Source: Saccharolobus caldissimus (lineage in GTDB: Archaea > Thermoproteota > Thermoprotei_A > Sulfolobales > Sulfolobaceae). Taken from it: a stretch of 64,000 bases of DNA. The position numbers and the translations under genes were made by a program. This document shows, piece by piece, positions 18,360 to 28,378 of this stretch (the first letter of the stretch is position 1; every line of letters begins with the position of its first letter). Where the stretch lies: contig NZ_AP025226.1 of the NCBI RefSeq assembly GCF_020886315.1, positions 2,320,001 to 2,384,000 on the forward strand. Direction: 5' to 3'. The notes below the pieces were generated by a model. The model worked only from the letters and a program-made list of their open reading frames with translations, had not been told where the DNA came from and searched no databases.

Positions 18360-20105
18360 TTAAAATAATTTATCTTTAATCTTAATTACAACGTATATAA
18401 CTATCACTAGAATAGAAAGGGATGAAGTTAACAATATATAATTTACCTGCTCTCCCATACTATTGCTACTAATATTTACATGTATTAAAGGGATTAAATT
18501 TGACATGTAAAATTTTCCATGTGAATATAGAAGGATTGTACTATTATAGATTCCCACTATATAATACCCTTTAGGAATCAAAATCCTTTGAGAAATATTA
18601 TACGGGTTAACTAAGGCATATGTACCGTTGTTAAAGACTATTAGAGGTGATAATAAAGTCTCTGAGTGAAATATAATAGTCCCTGAGAAGAACACTAATA
18701 AGCCTGGAGTGACCGGAGGAATTGATGGTTCCGTTGAGTATTTTATGTTATTACTAATTATTATGCCATTGGTTATAGTCAAATTGTATGACAAAGATAT
18801 ATTCTTAATACTGTTATTTATTTGAATCAAATATATTTTAGTTGAATTCTTATATATTACAATTATTGGTGGCGTATTTTTATTAATTATAAAAAGAGGA
18901 GGAGGATAAACATCGTTAATCCTCAATTGAGTATTATTGCCTATAATCAATATATTTACCAATGGAAAGTTTAATGGATAATAGATATTCAAAAAAATCA
19001 AGTAATTATTATAAATATAACCTTCAGTTTCCGGTAATACGTTACTTATATTATAAAGCCTTTCAATCTTATTTCCTATTACAATCTCCTCTGGGACGTG
19101 AACATCTGAAGTCGTATAACTTAAATAATATTTATAATAAGGATTTTCGAGAAATATTGTGTATTTATTTACTGGTAATACAGACATTAGATTTCCATTC
19201 AAATTATATACTAGAATTTTGCTCTCATTATATAATAATATGTAATAATTTCCATCAATATCAGAGAATATATAAGTACTTAAATACCCGCTGAAATTTA
19301 CAATTACTGGATTAATTTCTTTGTTAACTAAATCAATTTTTAAGATCTTATATTTAATAATTTTGGAATAATTATTCGAATATATTGGTAAAATTAGATA
19401 AACATAATTATTACTGCTAAACACCGGTACTTGATTACCTGCATAATAAGTAAATGGCGTGGTAAATTCAGCAGTACTATTATGTGAAATAATGATAAAT
19501 TTATATGGAAATGCCGTTATATTTTCTATACTTATATTTTCTATTTCTCCATTTATAATATTTACAGCATGAATGAGAACGTTCACAATTGGGATTTGAA
19601 TTTCAATTATATCGTTACTTTCCGTTATATTGTAATTAATTATTCCTTTCTCATACACGTCTATAGCAATAACGTAATTGCCATCAACTGTAGAGAATGG
19701 GGTAATATTATCCTCTTTATTGACAATTTTTAAAGACGAGTTTAAGACGTAAACCTCACAAGTAACATTTATTATGACAGCCTTAGATGAAACTGAGGAT
19801 TCATTTCTCAAAAAAACTAATAAATAGTTATTAGCAACGTATGTTGAAATATAGATATAACTTCTCGAAAAATTTTGAGTAAAAGTTAAATTTACATAAC
19901 TACCATGGAGATTGTTAAACGTTATATTCAGCGTACTATTATGATAAGTTAAGATCTCAATTAAGGGACTATTATCGAAAATAATTGTTGAAATGTATTG
20001 GAAGAATTTCTGATTTGTACTAGAGTAAATCGTTGACGATAAGGGAATAAGAGTGATAGAAGTTAAAAATAGTAACAATGTCAAAATTAATAAGATCTTA
20101 TACAT
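18360..20105 (-). CDS. Large exported, membrane-anchored protein of unknown function
   Basis: A protein of about 581 residues with an N-terminal signal or anchor (MYKILLILTLLLFLTSITLI) and a C-terminal membrane helix (SILVIVIYVVIKIKDKLF). The body is predicted beta-rich, with very many Asn-x-Ser/Thr sequons and almost no Cys. The composition fits a glycosylated cell-surface protein facing the acid outside. Repeated YLI/YYIL-type strands could form a propeller. I prefer ATG 20105 to a TTG six bases upstream. It begins the leftward run of membrane proteins. Confidence 0.65.
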   Translation of the reverse strand: MYKILLILTLLLFLTSITLIPLSSTIYSSTNQKFFQYISTIIFDNSPLIEILTYHNSTLNITFNNLHGSYVNLTFTQNFSRSYIYISTYVANNYLLVFLRNESSVSSKAVIINVTCEVYVLNSSLKIVNKEDNITPFSTVDGNYVIAIDVYEKGIINYNITESNDIIEIQIPIVNVLIHAVNIINGEIENISIENITAFPYKFIIISHNSTAEFTTPFTYYAGNQVPVFSSNNYVYLILPIYSNNYSKIIKYKILKIDLVNKEINPVIVNFSGYLSTYIFSDIDGNYYILLYNESKILVYNLNGNLMSVLPVNKYTIFLENPYYKYYLSYTTSDVHVPEEIVIGNKIERLYNISNVLPETEGYIYNNYLIFLNIYYPLNFPLVNILIIGNNTQLRINDVYPPPLFIINKNTPPIIVIYKNSTKIYLIQINNSIKNISLSYNLTITNGIIISNNIKYSTEPSIPPVTPGLLVFFSGTIIFHSETLLSPLIVFNNGTYALVNPYNISQRILIPKGYYIVGIYNSTILLYSHGKFYMSNLIPLIHVNISSNSMGEQVNYILLTSSLSILVIVIYVVIKIKDKLF

Positions 20106-20341
20106 ACTCAAAACTCATAATTAGCTCATTTAAGACTTTTCACTATATATGCTTTATAGGAACTCTTAATTTTTTAGATGTTAAGTTTATTAAATTTTCT
20201 TAAATTCAAAATCAGATATTAGATTAAAAGTGAGTTTAACGGTATCTCTGAGAAAAATTGAAGTAACTCACGAAGCACACTACGTAATTTTGAGGAAAAG
20301 AACCGTTAAAAATATTTATTAAATTTTCTAACTTCTAGTCA

Positions 20342-20767
20342 ATGTGGATAAGAGATCCCTTAGACCTACTCCTTTTCGAGCACTCGGTGTTAAGAATAAG
20401 GTATACTATCGCGTTATCACTTCTAGATAGATGTGAGGATGAAGCATTTAGAATATTGTCTGAAACTCATGATTTTGTAGTAAATTGGCACGCAAAAATT
20501 GAAGATAAGTATTTATTTCCACTTTATGGTGAAAAAGCTAAACCTCTTCATAACGATCATCTCCTAATAGAGAAATACGGAAACTCAGTAATAAAGGATA
20601 GGATAAAGAACTGGGTTCCAAGATATGTTAAAATAGTATTAGATCACAATAAGAATGAGGAGGTTATTCTATTTCCCTTGAAAATTAATACTGAGGGAAT
20701 AATGGAAAAAATATTAAAAGAGATGGAAAAATATCCTAAATACTTTGAAATAACAGGTTTAAGATAG
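20342..20767 (+). CDS. Hemerythrin-like (HHE) diiron protein
   Basis: A 141-residue four-helix bundle. Expected iron ligands are visible in EHSVLRIRY (His15), NWHAKIEDKYLFP (His-x3-Glu), LHNDHLLIE and LDHNKNEEVILFP. These are the HHE motifs in order. The family binds O2, NO or peroxide, or serves iron-sulfur repair. A TATA-like TATTTATTAAA lies 20-30 bases upstream of the ATG. Its last 9 bases overlap the end of a second hemerythrin-like gene on the other strand. Confidence 0.8.
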   Translation: MWIRDPLDLLLFEHSVLRIRYTIALSLLDRCEDEAFRILSETHDFVVNWHAKIEDKYLFPLYGEKAKPLHNDHLLIEKYGNSVIKDRIKNWVPRYVKIVLDHNKNEEVILFPLKINTEGIMEKILKEMEKYPKYFEITGLR

Positions 20768-21187
20768 AGCTTTACACTTCCAATTAGCTGGTGGTGTGGT
20801 TATTTTAATTTCCTCTAATATTAACTTAGCTTGTTCCTCCTCCGTTAACGATTCTAGGTATTGATACACGCTTCCCTCCTCAGCGCCATCGTGTTCTAAA
20901 AGAATTCTCATAAAGGACTCCATTTTCTCTCTTATAGACTCTCCCTCACTTGTTTTTATTTTATCTAAGATCATCCACATACTACCGTGTTCTATCTCTA
21001 AGCTCTTTATTATCGGAAGGAGATTGCTATCTTTAACCTCTTTAAATAAGAATTCCTCTTCCCAATATACATGATTAATATATGACCTTCTTATTTCGTT
21101 ATAGATATAGATGGAAGGATTATCTATAAAAATATTTACTAATTCTTCTATTCTTCTATGATCTAGGGTGAGAATAAGAGATAACAT
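20759..21187 (-). CDS. Second hemerythrin-like (HHE) protein
   Basis: A 142-residue protein with the same helical layout: TLDHRRIEEL, YINHVYWEEEFLF, LEIEHGSMWMIL and LEHDGAEEGSVYQYLE give the HHE ligands. It is more distant from the first hemerythrin-like protein than a recent duplicate would be. The C-terminal end runs into the tail of the convergent neighbour. Role in O2, NO or iron handling is inferred from the family. Confidence 0.75.
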   Translation of the reverse strand: MLSLILTLDHRRIEELVNIFIDNPSIYIYNEIRRSYINHVYWEEEFLFKEVKDSNLLPIIKSLEIEHGSMWMILDKIKTSEGESIREKMESFMRILLEHDGAEEGSVYQYLESLTEEEQAKLILEEIKITTPPANWKCKALS

Positions 21188-21212
21188 TGTTCAAACATAC
21201 CTTATGCGATAT

Positions 21213-21653
21213 TTAATTGTTGTGCTGCTTATAATATGGTATTATTTCTATAATTCCATTACGTAATCCGTCTGGGTAATAAATGTTGTAATAGAAACCT
21301 ATTTCGGTATTATCAAATCTTATGTAGAATTTCCTCTTTTCGATATGCCTTTGGGTATTGATCTCTATTAATTCATCATTTATTTCAGTTATCGTCTTTT
21401 TTAATAACTTAGCTAGATTTAATACTTGGTACATAAATTCATCTCTGAGATCTTTAAACATATATAGTTCTGAATCCCAATATGAAGAACCATTTATATA
21501 TAATATGCCATTACTTTGGCTTACATAAACCATTGGATTGTCTGGAATATCGAAATAAAAAACTGTACCCCCAATAGAGACTTCTAAGGTTTTATTAATA
21601 ATTCTCCTTTCCTCTATCCATCTCGGTTTTTCATATGTTTGAAGGGCTATCAT
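21213..21653 (-). CDS. Hypothetical soluble protein
   Basis: A protein of about 146 residues, MIALQTYEKPRWIEERR at the start. Beta-rich N-terminal half (LEVSIGGTVFYFDIPDNP), a central helix (LNLAKLLKKTITEINDEL) and a final strand region. No cysteine and no signal peptide. I do not recognise a family. The gene ends 25 bases after the hemerythrin-like start on the same strand, so it probably leads a two-gene unit with it. ATG 21653 is preferred over a GTG nine bases upstream. Confidence 0.6.
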   Translation of the reverse strand: MIALQTYEKPRWIEERRIINKTLEVSIGGTVFYFDIPDNPMVYVSQSNGILYINGSSYWDSELYMFKDLRDEFMYQVLNLAKLLKKTITEINDELIEINTQRHIEKRKFYIRFDNTEIGFYYNIYYPDGLRNGIIEIIPYYKQHNN

Positions 21654-21856
21654 TACAACCACAACTATAAGTTATTTCCATTTAAAATAAACCAATACCC
21701 TAACATCTTAGTCAATTTATTATTAATTTTCGCTTAAAACATAGGGAATTTAATAATTGATTTAATATAAAAATTATTAGGAGCAAAATAAAAGATCTAA
21801 CTTTACCTAATGTATGAGGTTTGTGCTTTTTAAAAGTAAACAGACACGTATCATAA

Positions 21857-22183
<327 letters not shown>

Positions 22184-22396
22184 ATTGCATGACAAATTGC
22201 AAAATTAAATTGGACTGATTGTCGATAGTAATATAATCTTTATAAAAAGGATAAAAGTTTTCCCTTTTTTAAGGTAAGTTATTAAATAGCGATTAGAATA
22301 TTTTAGTACTTATGGTATTTTCAGTTTAAACACTTAAGTTAAAATTAAGGCAATCTAATAACTGTCATTAAGCTATTTGAAGTATAAATCCGTTTT

Positions 22397-22789
22397 TTAT
22401 CTAAAACATATCTTGTAGAAGCAATACAAATATCCTATTAACATTGAAGATACTCCAAAGGCTATTTCAAATGAGTAAAGCATACTTAAACTGAAAATGT
22501 ATTTATTGCTCCAAAGGTACATTAACCCAGAGAATCCTGCGGTACTTATTGCACTTAAGTTTATCGTGGCAAGGACTTTAGGGAATAGTAATCCCGTTTT
22601 TCTAGCTAATGAGAATAAGAATATAGAAAGTATACCTGTTATTGAGGCAAATACTATATGAAAATATAGAATTTCTGAAGACATTGTCTTAATTTTTCCA
22701 ACATCAACCATCGCTCTAATTAGACCTAATATGAATGTTGTAAATAATACTATTGTTGTTGACATGGTTAACTTAAACATTCTATCCAT
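22397..22789 (-). CDS. Four-helix membrane protein, uncharacterised
   Basis: A 130-residue protein with four hydrophobic helices. His in YFHIVFASITGILSI lies in the second helix and could bind heme, as in heme A synthase-like or cytochrome b-like proteins, but nothing else supports that. It overlaps the upstream gene by 8 bases and is surely co-transcribed with it. ATG 22789 is chosen over TTG 22792. Confidence 0.65.
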   Translation of the reverse strand: MDRMFKLTMSTTIVLFTTFILGLIRAMVDVGKIKTMSSEILYFHIVFASITGILSIFLFSLARKTGLLFPKVLATINLSAISTAGFSGLMYLWSNKYIFSLSMLYSFEIAFGVSSMLIGYLYCFYKICFR

Positions 22790-23354
22790 CAATTTGGGTC
22801 ACTTTTAATTGTTTCGCAAAAGTTCTTTCTTTCAAATTAATGTTTCCAATATCAGCCTTAACTCTTGCAAATTTTATGTTAGATAGAAGTTTAAATTTTA
22901 ACCCACTTATAAGTGAGAGCCACGCTTCGTCAAGTTCGTCGTTTCTTATCTCAACTTTTACCTCTCTTACCACTGATTTAAAACCGTTAATGCACTCTAA
23001 GGTTACTGGACAACTCTCGCATGAGTATACTGTATTTTCGGAATTGTAATAAACTAATGTTTTATCATCTGTTATGAACATTATACTATCCGTTAATGAA
23101 ATTCCGTTAGAAGTTACTTCAAAGGGAAATACTGCTTTGAAACTTATCGCATTATCAAGTAATAATCCCATCTGTCTGAGCCTATTAACTATAAAATAAT
23201 AATAGCTCTTACTTATCTCCTCTCCCCTCTTATCTGAGGCCAAAACTCTTAGGTAAATTTCATCTCCTAAATGTACGAAATCGTCTTTCTTTATGAGTAG
23301 GACTTCATTGGAAATTATGGGTCTCTCAACTCTAATTTTTCTAAAAAGGCACAT
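22782..23354 (-). CDS. Hypothetical protein with a CxxC pair
   Basis: A 190-residue soluble protein. The middle (TVYSCESCPVTLECINGF) has a CxxC followed by another Cys, which may bind metal or a cluster. The rest is alpha/beta with no signal. I do not know the family. Its stop overlaps the start of the four-helix membrane protein, so the two are likely partners. Confidence 0.6.
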   Translation of the reverse strand: MCLFRKIRVERPIISNEVLLIKKDDFVHLGDEIYLRVLASDKRGEEISKSYYYFIVNRLRQMGLLLDNAISFKAVFPFEVTSNGISLTDSIMFITDDKTLVYYNSENTVYSCESCPVTLECINGFKSVVREVKVEIRNDELDEAWLSLISGLKFKLLSNIKFARVKADIGNINLKERTFAKQLKVTQIDG

Positions 23355-23688
23355 ACAATATCAATTTACATTGGTCCTTTTATTTTTTCTGTCTTAAATA
23401 TACGTTTATTCGGAGGTAATATTTACGTCTTGAGTACAATATAGTAATATTGGTATACATATCGGTAAACACTGTTAAAGGTGTTCTTAGGAAAATTTGT
23501 AAGGTAAAAAGATCCTTAAGGAAGGGGTAATGTGCTTTTGATTATTAAGTAATTCTAATAACAAGTTATTTTCAAATTTTTTATTGAAAATAATTTATTT
23601 TTTATTTTCACGTATAGATTAAACTGTAACCCCTTAGCCAGAAATCAGACGGCAGTTTTAATAATCCGTTTTATAATAAGTTAATATA
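23355..23688. other. Intergenic region between divergent genes
   Basis: 334 bases between a leftward gene pair and the rightward blue-copper gene. It must hold both promoters. TTTTATAATAAG at about 23669-23680 could be the TATA box of the copper gene, but the distance to the ATG is short. I see no gene or repeat. Confidence 0.45.
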
Positions 23689-24393
23689 ATGAGAAAGATT
23701 CTCCTTATTGGTTTAATAATTCTAATTGCAGCTTCTTCATTTATTGCATTTTCTCTATATTCCAAATTTTACTATAATAATTTCTTCGGTAGTCAATACT
23801 CCTATCCAGGCATGATGGGTAGTATGTTTAACAGCCAATACTCCTATTACGGTCAAAACGTGTATATGCGTCAGATGATACCAATAAATGAGGCTATATA
23901 TCTGATGAGAAATCCTCCCTCCTATGCTCATGTATTTACGAGTAATGATAGTATTGTTTTTACCTCTCATGAGATAGATATAGTAGTTCTCACCATGGGT
24001 CATGAAAGGGCTATTAACTTAACAGGATTAACCCCTCCCTCTTACGCTCAGCACGATGTTTTCGTTATATATGGGCTGATAAATCCTACACTTATAATTC
24101 CTTCTGGCGCAACTGTCAGAGTTACCGTGATTAACTTAGATGAGGATATGTATCATAATTTTGTAATAACTCCTTTATCTCCTCCCTATCCATACAATGT
24201 TATGATGATGGGCGGAGGTATGATGGGTAAGTTTATCACAATGATGCCTTTGCTTCCACCGGCTAATTATAATCAAGGATATGCATACGAGTTCTCATAC
24301 ACTTTTACCTTACAGCCTGGGAGTTACTGGTACATTTGCACTTATCCTGGTCATGCGGAAATGGGAATGTATGGAGAAATAATGGTGGGATAA
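23689..24393 (+). CDS. Blue-copper protein (sulfocyanin/rusticyanin-like)
   Basis: A 234-residue exported cupredoxin. An N-terminal membrane anchor (residues 3-22) is followed by a Met/Tyr-rich linker, a possible copper-handling region. The type I copper site is His156 (MYHNFVI), Cys217, His222 and a Met near 225-227 (YICTYPGHAEMGMYG). Such proteins carry electrons outside the membrane to terminal oxidases. The next gene starts one base after its stop, so the two are translated together. Its position just before the sulfur genes suggests respiratory use. It is not obviously SoxE of the SoxM oxidase. Confidence 0.85.
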   Translation: MRKILLIGLIILIAASSFIAFSLYSKFYYNNFFGSQYSYPGMMGSMFNSQYSYYGQNVYMRQMIPINEAIYLMRNPPSYAHVFTSNDSIVFTSHEIDIVVLTMGHERAINLTGLTPPSYAQHDVFVIYGLINPTLIIPSGATVRVTVINLDEDMYHNFVITPLSPPYPYNVMMMGGGMMGKFITMMPLLPPANYNQGYAYEFSYTFTLQPGSYWYICTYPGHAEMGMYGEIMVG

Positions 24394-24726
24394 ATGGAGA
24401 CATATCAGATACTCGGTTTAATAGGATCGTTATTATTACTCGTAGCGTTATTTATCCCATTTATGTTTTATGGTTACGGATACGGTATGATGGGCAGAGT
24501 TGGTATGATGGGAGGTATGATGGGGGGCCCGTTTTTCTTTTTCCCATTTATAGCTATTCCCGCTTTAATATTGGGATTGGTGGGCTCTTTGATCAGCGAT
24601 AGGCAAATAGGTGGAATATTACTAATAATCGCTGCCGTATTATCTTTACCAGTATTCTTTGGATTTTTCGGAATTTCATTTGTTCTTCTTCTAATAGGAG
24701 GTCTTCTAGCTTTATTTAAAAAATAA
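24394..24726 (+). CDS. Small Gly/Met-rich membrane protein
   Basis: A 110-residue protein with about four hydrophobic segments. A Gly/Met-rich loop (GMMGRVGMMGGMMGGP) lies between the first two helices; clustered Met residues are typical of copper-binding proteins. Its ATG immediately follows the stop of the blue-copper gene (TAA-ATG), so a joint role in copper or electron transfer is likely. No named family. Confidence 0.7.
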   Translation: METYQILGLIGSLLLLVALFIPFMFYGYGYGMMGRVGMMGGMMGGPFFFFPFIAIPALILGLVGSLISDRQIGGILLIIAAVLSLPVFFGFFGISFVLLLIGGLLALFKK

Positions 24727-24741
24727 TAAAATAAAAAATTT

Positions 24742-24984
24742 TTACTTCATTCTTTTAATTAATATTCTAGTTACTCCCCCTTGCTGTTGAATATCCAATA
24801 TCTGATTCCCAGTCCTCCTAGCCCAGGCCTCAATATCTGGCTTAGCAGCGGGATCAGTAGCCAAAACCTCCAAAACCTCACCAACATTAATCTGCTTAAT
24901 AGCCTTAGCAGTCTCCAAAACCGGGCCGGGACAATACATACCCCTAACATCCAAAGTCTTCGCAATCCTAACCTCCTGAGACAA
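24742..24984 (-). CDS. tusA: TusA-family sulfur carrier
   Basis: An 80-residue TusA/SirA-type carrier. Cys18 lies in the invariant motif MYCPGPVLE, with the expected beta-alpha-beta-alpha-beta order and the tail QQGGVTRILIKR. It transfers sulfane or thiosulfonate sulfur between enzymes in the cytoplasm. TTG 24984 is used as start, with a perfect GGTGATT ribosome site a few bases upstream. It is flanked by the blue-copper pair and DoxD/DoxA, so it fits the sulfur island. It is also distantly related to the protein at 35983-36216. Confidence 0.93.
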   Translation of the reverse strand: MSQEVRIAKTLDVRGMYCPGPVLETAKAIKQINVGEVLEVLATDPAAKPDIEAWARRTGNQILDIQQQGGVTRILIKRMK

Positions 24985-25261
24985 GACAAATCACCTTCTT
25001 ACATTATTTTTATATAGATTTTAAGTTCTTTTATTGGTGCAATCTTAAAAAATAGAAAATAAAAGATATATAATGGTATTTAAAATTTTCTTCAAAATTT
25101 CATTTATAATGATTTTATAGTAATATTTTCCTTTTTACTGCATTAAATTTAGTTGCCTAATTATTTGCATCATAGTATAGAGTTTATAAGTTTGATAAAC
25201 ATTGTTAATATTAAGTTAAATTTATAAGATATAAAATCGATAATTATAGTTGGTGAGTGAT

Positions 25262-25786
25262 ATGGGACAAGTTATAGTAGAAAGCACACAGAAGTATTTG
25301 CCAATATTAAGAGTAACGCTAGGTTTTATGTTCTTCTCAGCCTTCATAAGAAGAGCTATTAATGTACCAGCTAAGTTAAATCCCAGTTCTTCAGCTTATG
25401 TAGGAGGTAAACTTATAACATTCTTACCGCATGCTTGGGCTCCGATTAAAGGGACTTTAGTTTATGTTCTTCAGAACCCTTCATTGCTTTACGAATTCAT
25501 AATACTCTTCACAGCCTTAGAAGCGATATTCGGATTATTTATGATATTAGGATTTCTGACTAGATTATCGGGTTTTGTAATTGCAATATTAGCCTGGGGT
25601 ATAGGAGCAGCTGCAGGTTGGCTAGGTTCTACATGTGTAGACGAATGGCAAATAGCGGCAGTAGAAGGAGCTGCTGCCTTCATGTTTATGTTTACGGGAA
25701 GTAGATGGCTTTCAATAGATCAAATATTAGCTAGGAAATATCCTAAAGGCGTAAAATTAGGAAAATTATATATACCTTTATGGTGA
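25262..25786 (+). CDS. doxD: Thiosulfate:quinone oxidoreductase large subunit DoxD
   Basis: A 174-residue membrane protein with four helices of the DoxD/DoxX superfamily. The helices are at about 16-36, 74-96, 98-116 and 128-146, and the motif [21 protein letters not shown] is conserved in TQO. With DoxA it oxidises thiosulfate to tetrathionate and reduces caldariellaquinone in Acidianus. I use ATG 25262; GGTGAG lies just upstream, while a TTG at 25250 would add four residues. Only five bases separate it from doxA. Confidence 0.93.
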   Translation: MGQVIVESTQKYLPILRVTLGFMFFSAFIRRAINVPAKLNPSSSAYVGGKLITFLPHAWAPIKGTLVYVLQNPSLLYEFIILFTALEAIFGLFMILGFLTRLSGFVIAILAWGIGAAAGWLGSTCVDEWQIAAVEGAAAFMFMFTGSRWLSIDQILARKYPKGVKLGKLYIPLW

Positions 25787-25791
25787 TGAAA

Positions 25792-26289
25792 ATGGAGAAG
25801 ATCACAATTTTAGCACTTTTAGGTTTGATAATAGCTACTGGTGTAACATTCGGATTATACCAGATAAACTTTCAAGGATTCGGACATTTGACTAATTACT
25901 CTAAAACACCAGCTTATAGTTTAGCTGGAACCAGATTATATGAAAACGGTACTCTATTCCTTCAAATAGCTAGAACTGCAGGCCCTGATACTTACGGAGG
26001 GTTTATAGTACTTGTTCAGGTATTATATCCTAATGGTACAGTAGTATATCAATGGAATGCTTCTCAATTAGCTCACATTCCAAAGAGCCATATTCATAAC
26101 GAGTTCAGTCTTCACCCAGTTACTACTACTCCCTTCGCTTTAGAAGTGCCTCTAGGTCAAAACGCTACTGTAATATTGCAGATACCATTCCACTTAAAGC
26201 CTGGATATTACATAGTTAGAGTTTACGATGTAGATGGTAGTTATCAAGCTTATGGTGTAAAGTTCCAGGTTGAAGTTTACGTGAGTTAA
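25792..26289 (+). CDS. doxA: Thiosulfate:quinone oxidoreductase small subunit DoxA
   Basis: A 165-residue subunit with an N-terminal membrane helix ([19 protein letters not shown]) and a beta-rich outside domain ([56 protein letters not shown]). The domain is a DoxA-type immunoglobulin-like fold and faces outward, where thiosulfate is bound. GGTGA at the end of doxD is the ribosome site for ATG 25792; two ATGs further upstream in frame overlap doxD. The gene ends five bases before the convergent U32 gene. Confidence 0.92.
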   Translation: MEKITILALLGLIIATGVTFGLYQINFQGFGHLTNYSKTPAYSLAGTRLYENGTLFLQIARTAGPDTYGGFIVLVQVLYPNGTVVYQWNASQLAHIPKSHIHNEFSLHPVTTTPFALEVPLGQNATVILQIPFHLKPGYYIVRVYDVDGSYQAYGVKFQVEVYVS

Positions 26290-26294
26290 AAATT

Positions 26295-27431
26295 TTATTC
26301 CTTTTTAAATTTAGGTATTAAGTATATTGGATAAGGTTGTTTTATATTCCATTCCTCCTTTTTAAATTGTTTTCCATTTACATTTATAACTTTCTCAGCT
26401 ATAACATCACAATACTTACACTCTTTACAACTTCTCATGTTACAGTCATTGTAAAAGAAGAACTCTAACCACTTAGATGGGAATTTAGTATTATCTATTT
26501 TTATTGCATTTAATATTGAATAAGCTCTAGGGCCGTTAACCTTCTCCACAGCTTTTGCAGCAGCTCTGCCTTGAGGATAACTTAAAATGTCTAAAAGATC
26601 TCCATCATACTTTCTGCTTGTATACGCTTTTACTGCTCTTAAAATCCATTCAGTCTTCTTATTCCTTCCGGCTATTTTAAATCTCTCTATGCCTAATTCC
26701 TCGTAATAATGAAGGTCTTCTGGTCTTATCCACCTCATTCTAATTATGTTAGCAGGATCGTTAAGAACGTCAGTAGCACACATTAGGACGGGGTATTCAA
26801 ACCATACGTTATCTAAACCATGTATCATTGAAGTTATAGAGGAGATATTATCATGCGTTAATCTAAATGGACAGCCATAAAGGCAAGAGTTGTTTAATAT
26901 TAATTCGATTTCAAAATTCTCGCTCTTTGATATCTTGGCTATCTGTTTAAGCAGTTCAAAATCCCTATTAACGTCCTCATGCATTATTATAGTATTAGCA
27001 CCTAATCCTACATATTCCTCTATTTGTCTCATAATGTTAACTCTAGCAAATGATGATACTGAAATTTCTAGATCTGGATATTCGCTTCTTATTAGTCTTA
27101 TTATAAAGGGTAATGCGACTATTAATCCGTCTATTCCCAAATTAACTAGCCTATCTATTTCCTTAGTTAAGCTATTTATAAATTTGGAATCATATTCCCT
27201 TCCCAATAACGTAGAAGTATTCATAGTATAGAGGAATTTTATTTTGTAAGAATGGGCTAAATCTATATGAGTTTTGAACTGCTCTTCGCTAACTTCTGGC
27301 ACAATAAAGCCTGCTCTCCCATGTCCTGTTATGGTCTTTTTGAAACTTCCGAAAATATATTTTACTTCTGGATATTTTCTTAACTCTTCTAAGAGATTAT
27401 TATCGAAATTTGTTGCAACTACTAACTTCAT
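26295..27431 (-). CDS. Peptidase-U32-like Fe-S protein (UbiU/UbiV-like)
   Basis: A 378-residue alpha/beta-barrel protein of the U32 family. Family signals are [14 protein letters not shown] near residue 180 and [21 protein letters not shown], typical of UbiU/UbiV and related O2-independent hydroxylases that carry a [4Fe-4S] centre. The C-terminal tail [14 protein letters not shown] is an extra Cys cluster. U32 proteins also act as collagenase-like or RNA-modifying enzymes, so function is open. Its convergent position next to doxA and its spot inside the sulfur island suggest a link to quinone or sulfur metabolism; this is inference. Confidence 0.8.
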   Translation of the reverse strand: MKLVVATNFDNNLLEELRKYPEVKYIFGSFKKTITGHGRAGFIVPEVSEEQFKTHIDLAHSYKIKFLYTMNTSTLLGREYDSKFINSLTKEIDRLVNLGIDGLIVALPFIIRLIRSEYPDLEISVSSFARVNIMRQIEEYVGLGANTIIMHEDVNRDFELLKQIAKISKSENFEIELILNNSCLYGCPFRLTHDNISSITSMIHGLDNVWFEYPVLMCATDVLNDPANIIRMRWIRPEDLHYYEELGIERFKIAGRNKKTEWILRAVKAYTSRKYDGDLLDILSYPQGRAAAKAVEKVNGPRAYSILNAIKIDNTKFPSKWLEFFFYNDCNMRSCKECKYCDVIAEKVINVNGKQFKKEEWNIKQPYPIYLIPKFKKE

Positions 27432-27552
27432 AAATTTATCTATATTATATGCGTAAATAAGATTAAGTTATGATAAGATTTGCGAGAGTATATTTAACGG
27501 CATTTAAGTGTAAAAATCCATATAAAAATAATATAAAGTATATAAAATAAAT

Positions 27553-28224
27553 CTATCTTTTAATAGCATAATTTAACATATATAACCCATAAGGTCTTAA
27601 AAATGCCAGATGTTCACAATACGAATTTAAAACCTCACCCTTTCTCTTACATTTCCCAACCAATATAATGGGTTTTTCGCTGAGAAAACTTATTGAAACC
27701 TCACACTCGTTAAGTTTAACAACTGGTAATTCTGACAATAAGTGATTTACAATGAACTTCACGAATTCTGCTGGATATGAAATATTAGTCTTGATTGCTT
27801 TAAATAAAGAAAGGATTAGAGCTGGTTTTAAATTCTCTAAATTTAAAATACATATTCCATTCTCTCTCGTTACTTTGATGAGTTCTTGCATTATGGTATC
27901 TAGTTCATTTATATTATATATATTAAATATTTTGGATAGGCTATACAGAGCTACATTTTTATATTTCTCGATACCTGAGAGATAAAGTGTTAATGCCCCT
28001 TTCCACGTTATATCATATATTCCGCGTTTTTTATGTGTAATTAGTTTCTTTTCCTCAAGTTTATTCACAATCCTCCATAAAGTTGCTAATGGAATATTCG
28101 TACATTTAGCCAATTTGTATAGGGAAACTTGATTAGTTGAAATCCTATTAAGTACGCATAATTCTCTCTCATCAAATATCTCTGAACATCCATATTTTTC
28201 TAGGGAAATTTGCATAAATATCAT
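27553..28224 (-). CDS. HTH transcriptional regulator, probable controller of the molybdoenzyme operon
   Basis: A 223-residue protein. Residues 20-70 (LCVLNRISTNQVSLYKLAKCTNIPLATLWRIVNKLEEKKLI) form a winged helix-turn-helix like those of MarR/IclR or TrmB regulators, here shown in pieces. The C-terminal 150 residues are an unassigned effector part with several Cys. It is divergent from the molybdoenzyme operon and 154 bases away, the usual position of a local regulator. ATG 28224 is used; ATG 28215 is equally possible. Confidence 0.75.
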   Translation of the reverse strand: MIFMQISLEKYGCSEIFDERELCVLNRISTNQVSLYKLAKCTNIPLATLWRIVNKLEEKKLITHKKRGIYDITWKGALTLYLSGIEKYKNVALYSLSKIFNIYNINELDTIMQELIKVTRENGICILNLENLKPALILSLFKAIKTNISYPAEFVKFIVNHLLSELPVVKLNECEVSISFLSEKPIILVGKCKRKGEVLNSYCEHLAFLRPYGLYMLNYAIKR

Positions 28225-28347
28225 TTTACTTTTCTCCTTTAAGCTTAAAAATTCAATATCACAAGATTACTATTAATCTATGTTTAACGGGGTTTAATTT
28301 TTTCTTAGTATTTCCACTATTATGAAAAGATATTTTTTAATATCCAA

Positions 28348-28370
28348 AGTTTATAAAGTATATTTGAGGT
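28348..28370 (+). promoter_or_regulatory. Promoter and ribosome site of the molybdoenzyme operon
   Basis: TTTATAAA at 28350-28357 is a good archaeal TATA box 29 bases before the ATG at 28379. GAGGT at 28366-28370 would act as ribosome binding site only if transcription begins upstream of about 28365, so the TTTTTTAATAT farther left (28333-28343) is an alternative TATA box. The two readings imply a leaderless or a short-leader mRNA. Confidence 0.5.
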
Positions 28371-28378
28371 AAGTTCAA

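Noticed and set aside
20230-20271. GTGAGTT/AACTCAC inverted repeat upstream of the first hemerythrin
   Set aside because: Seven-base arms 28 bases apart are expected by chance in such sequence.
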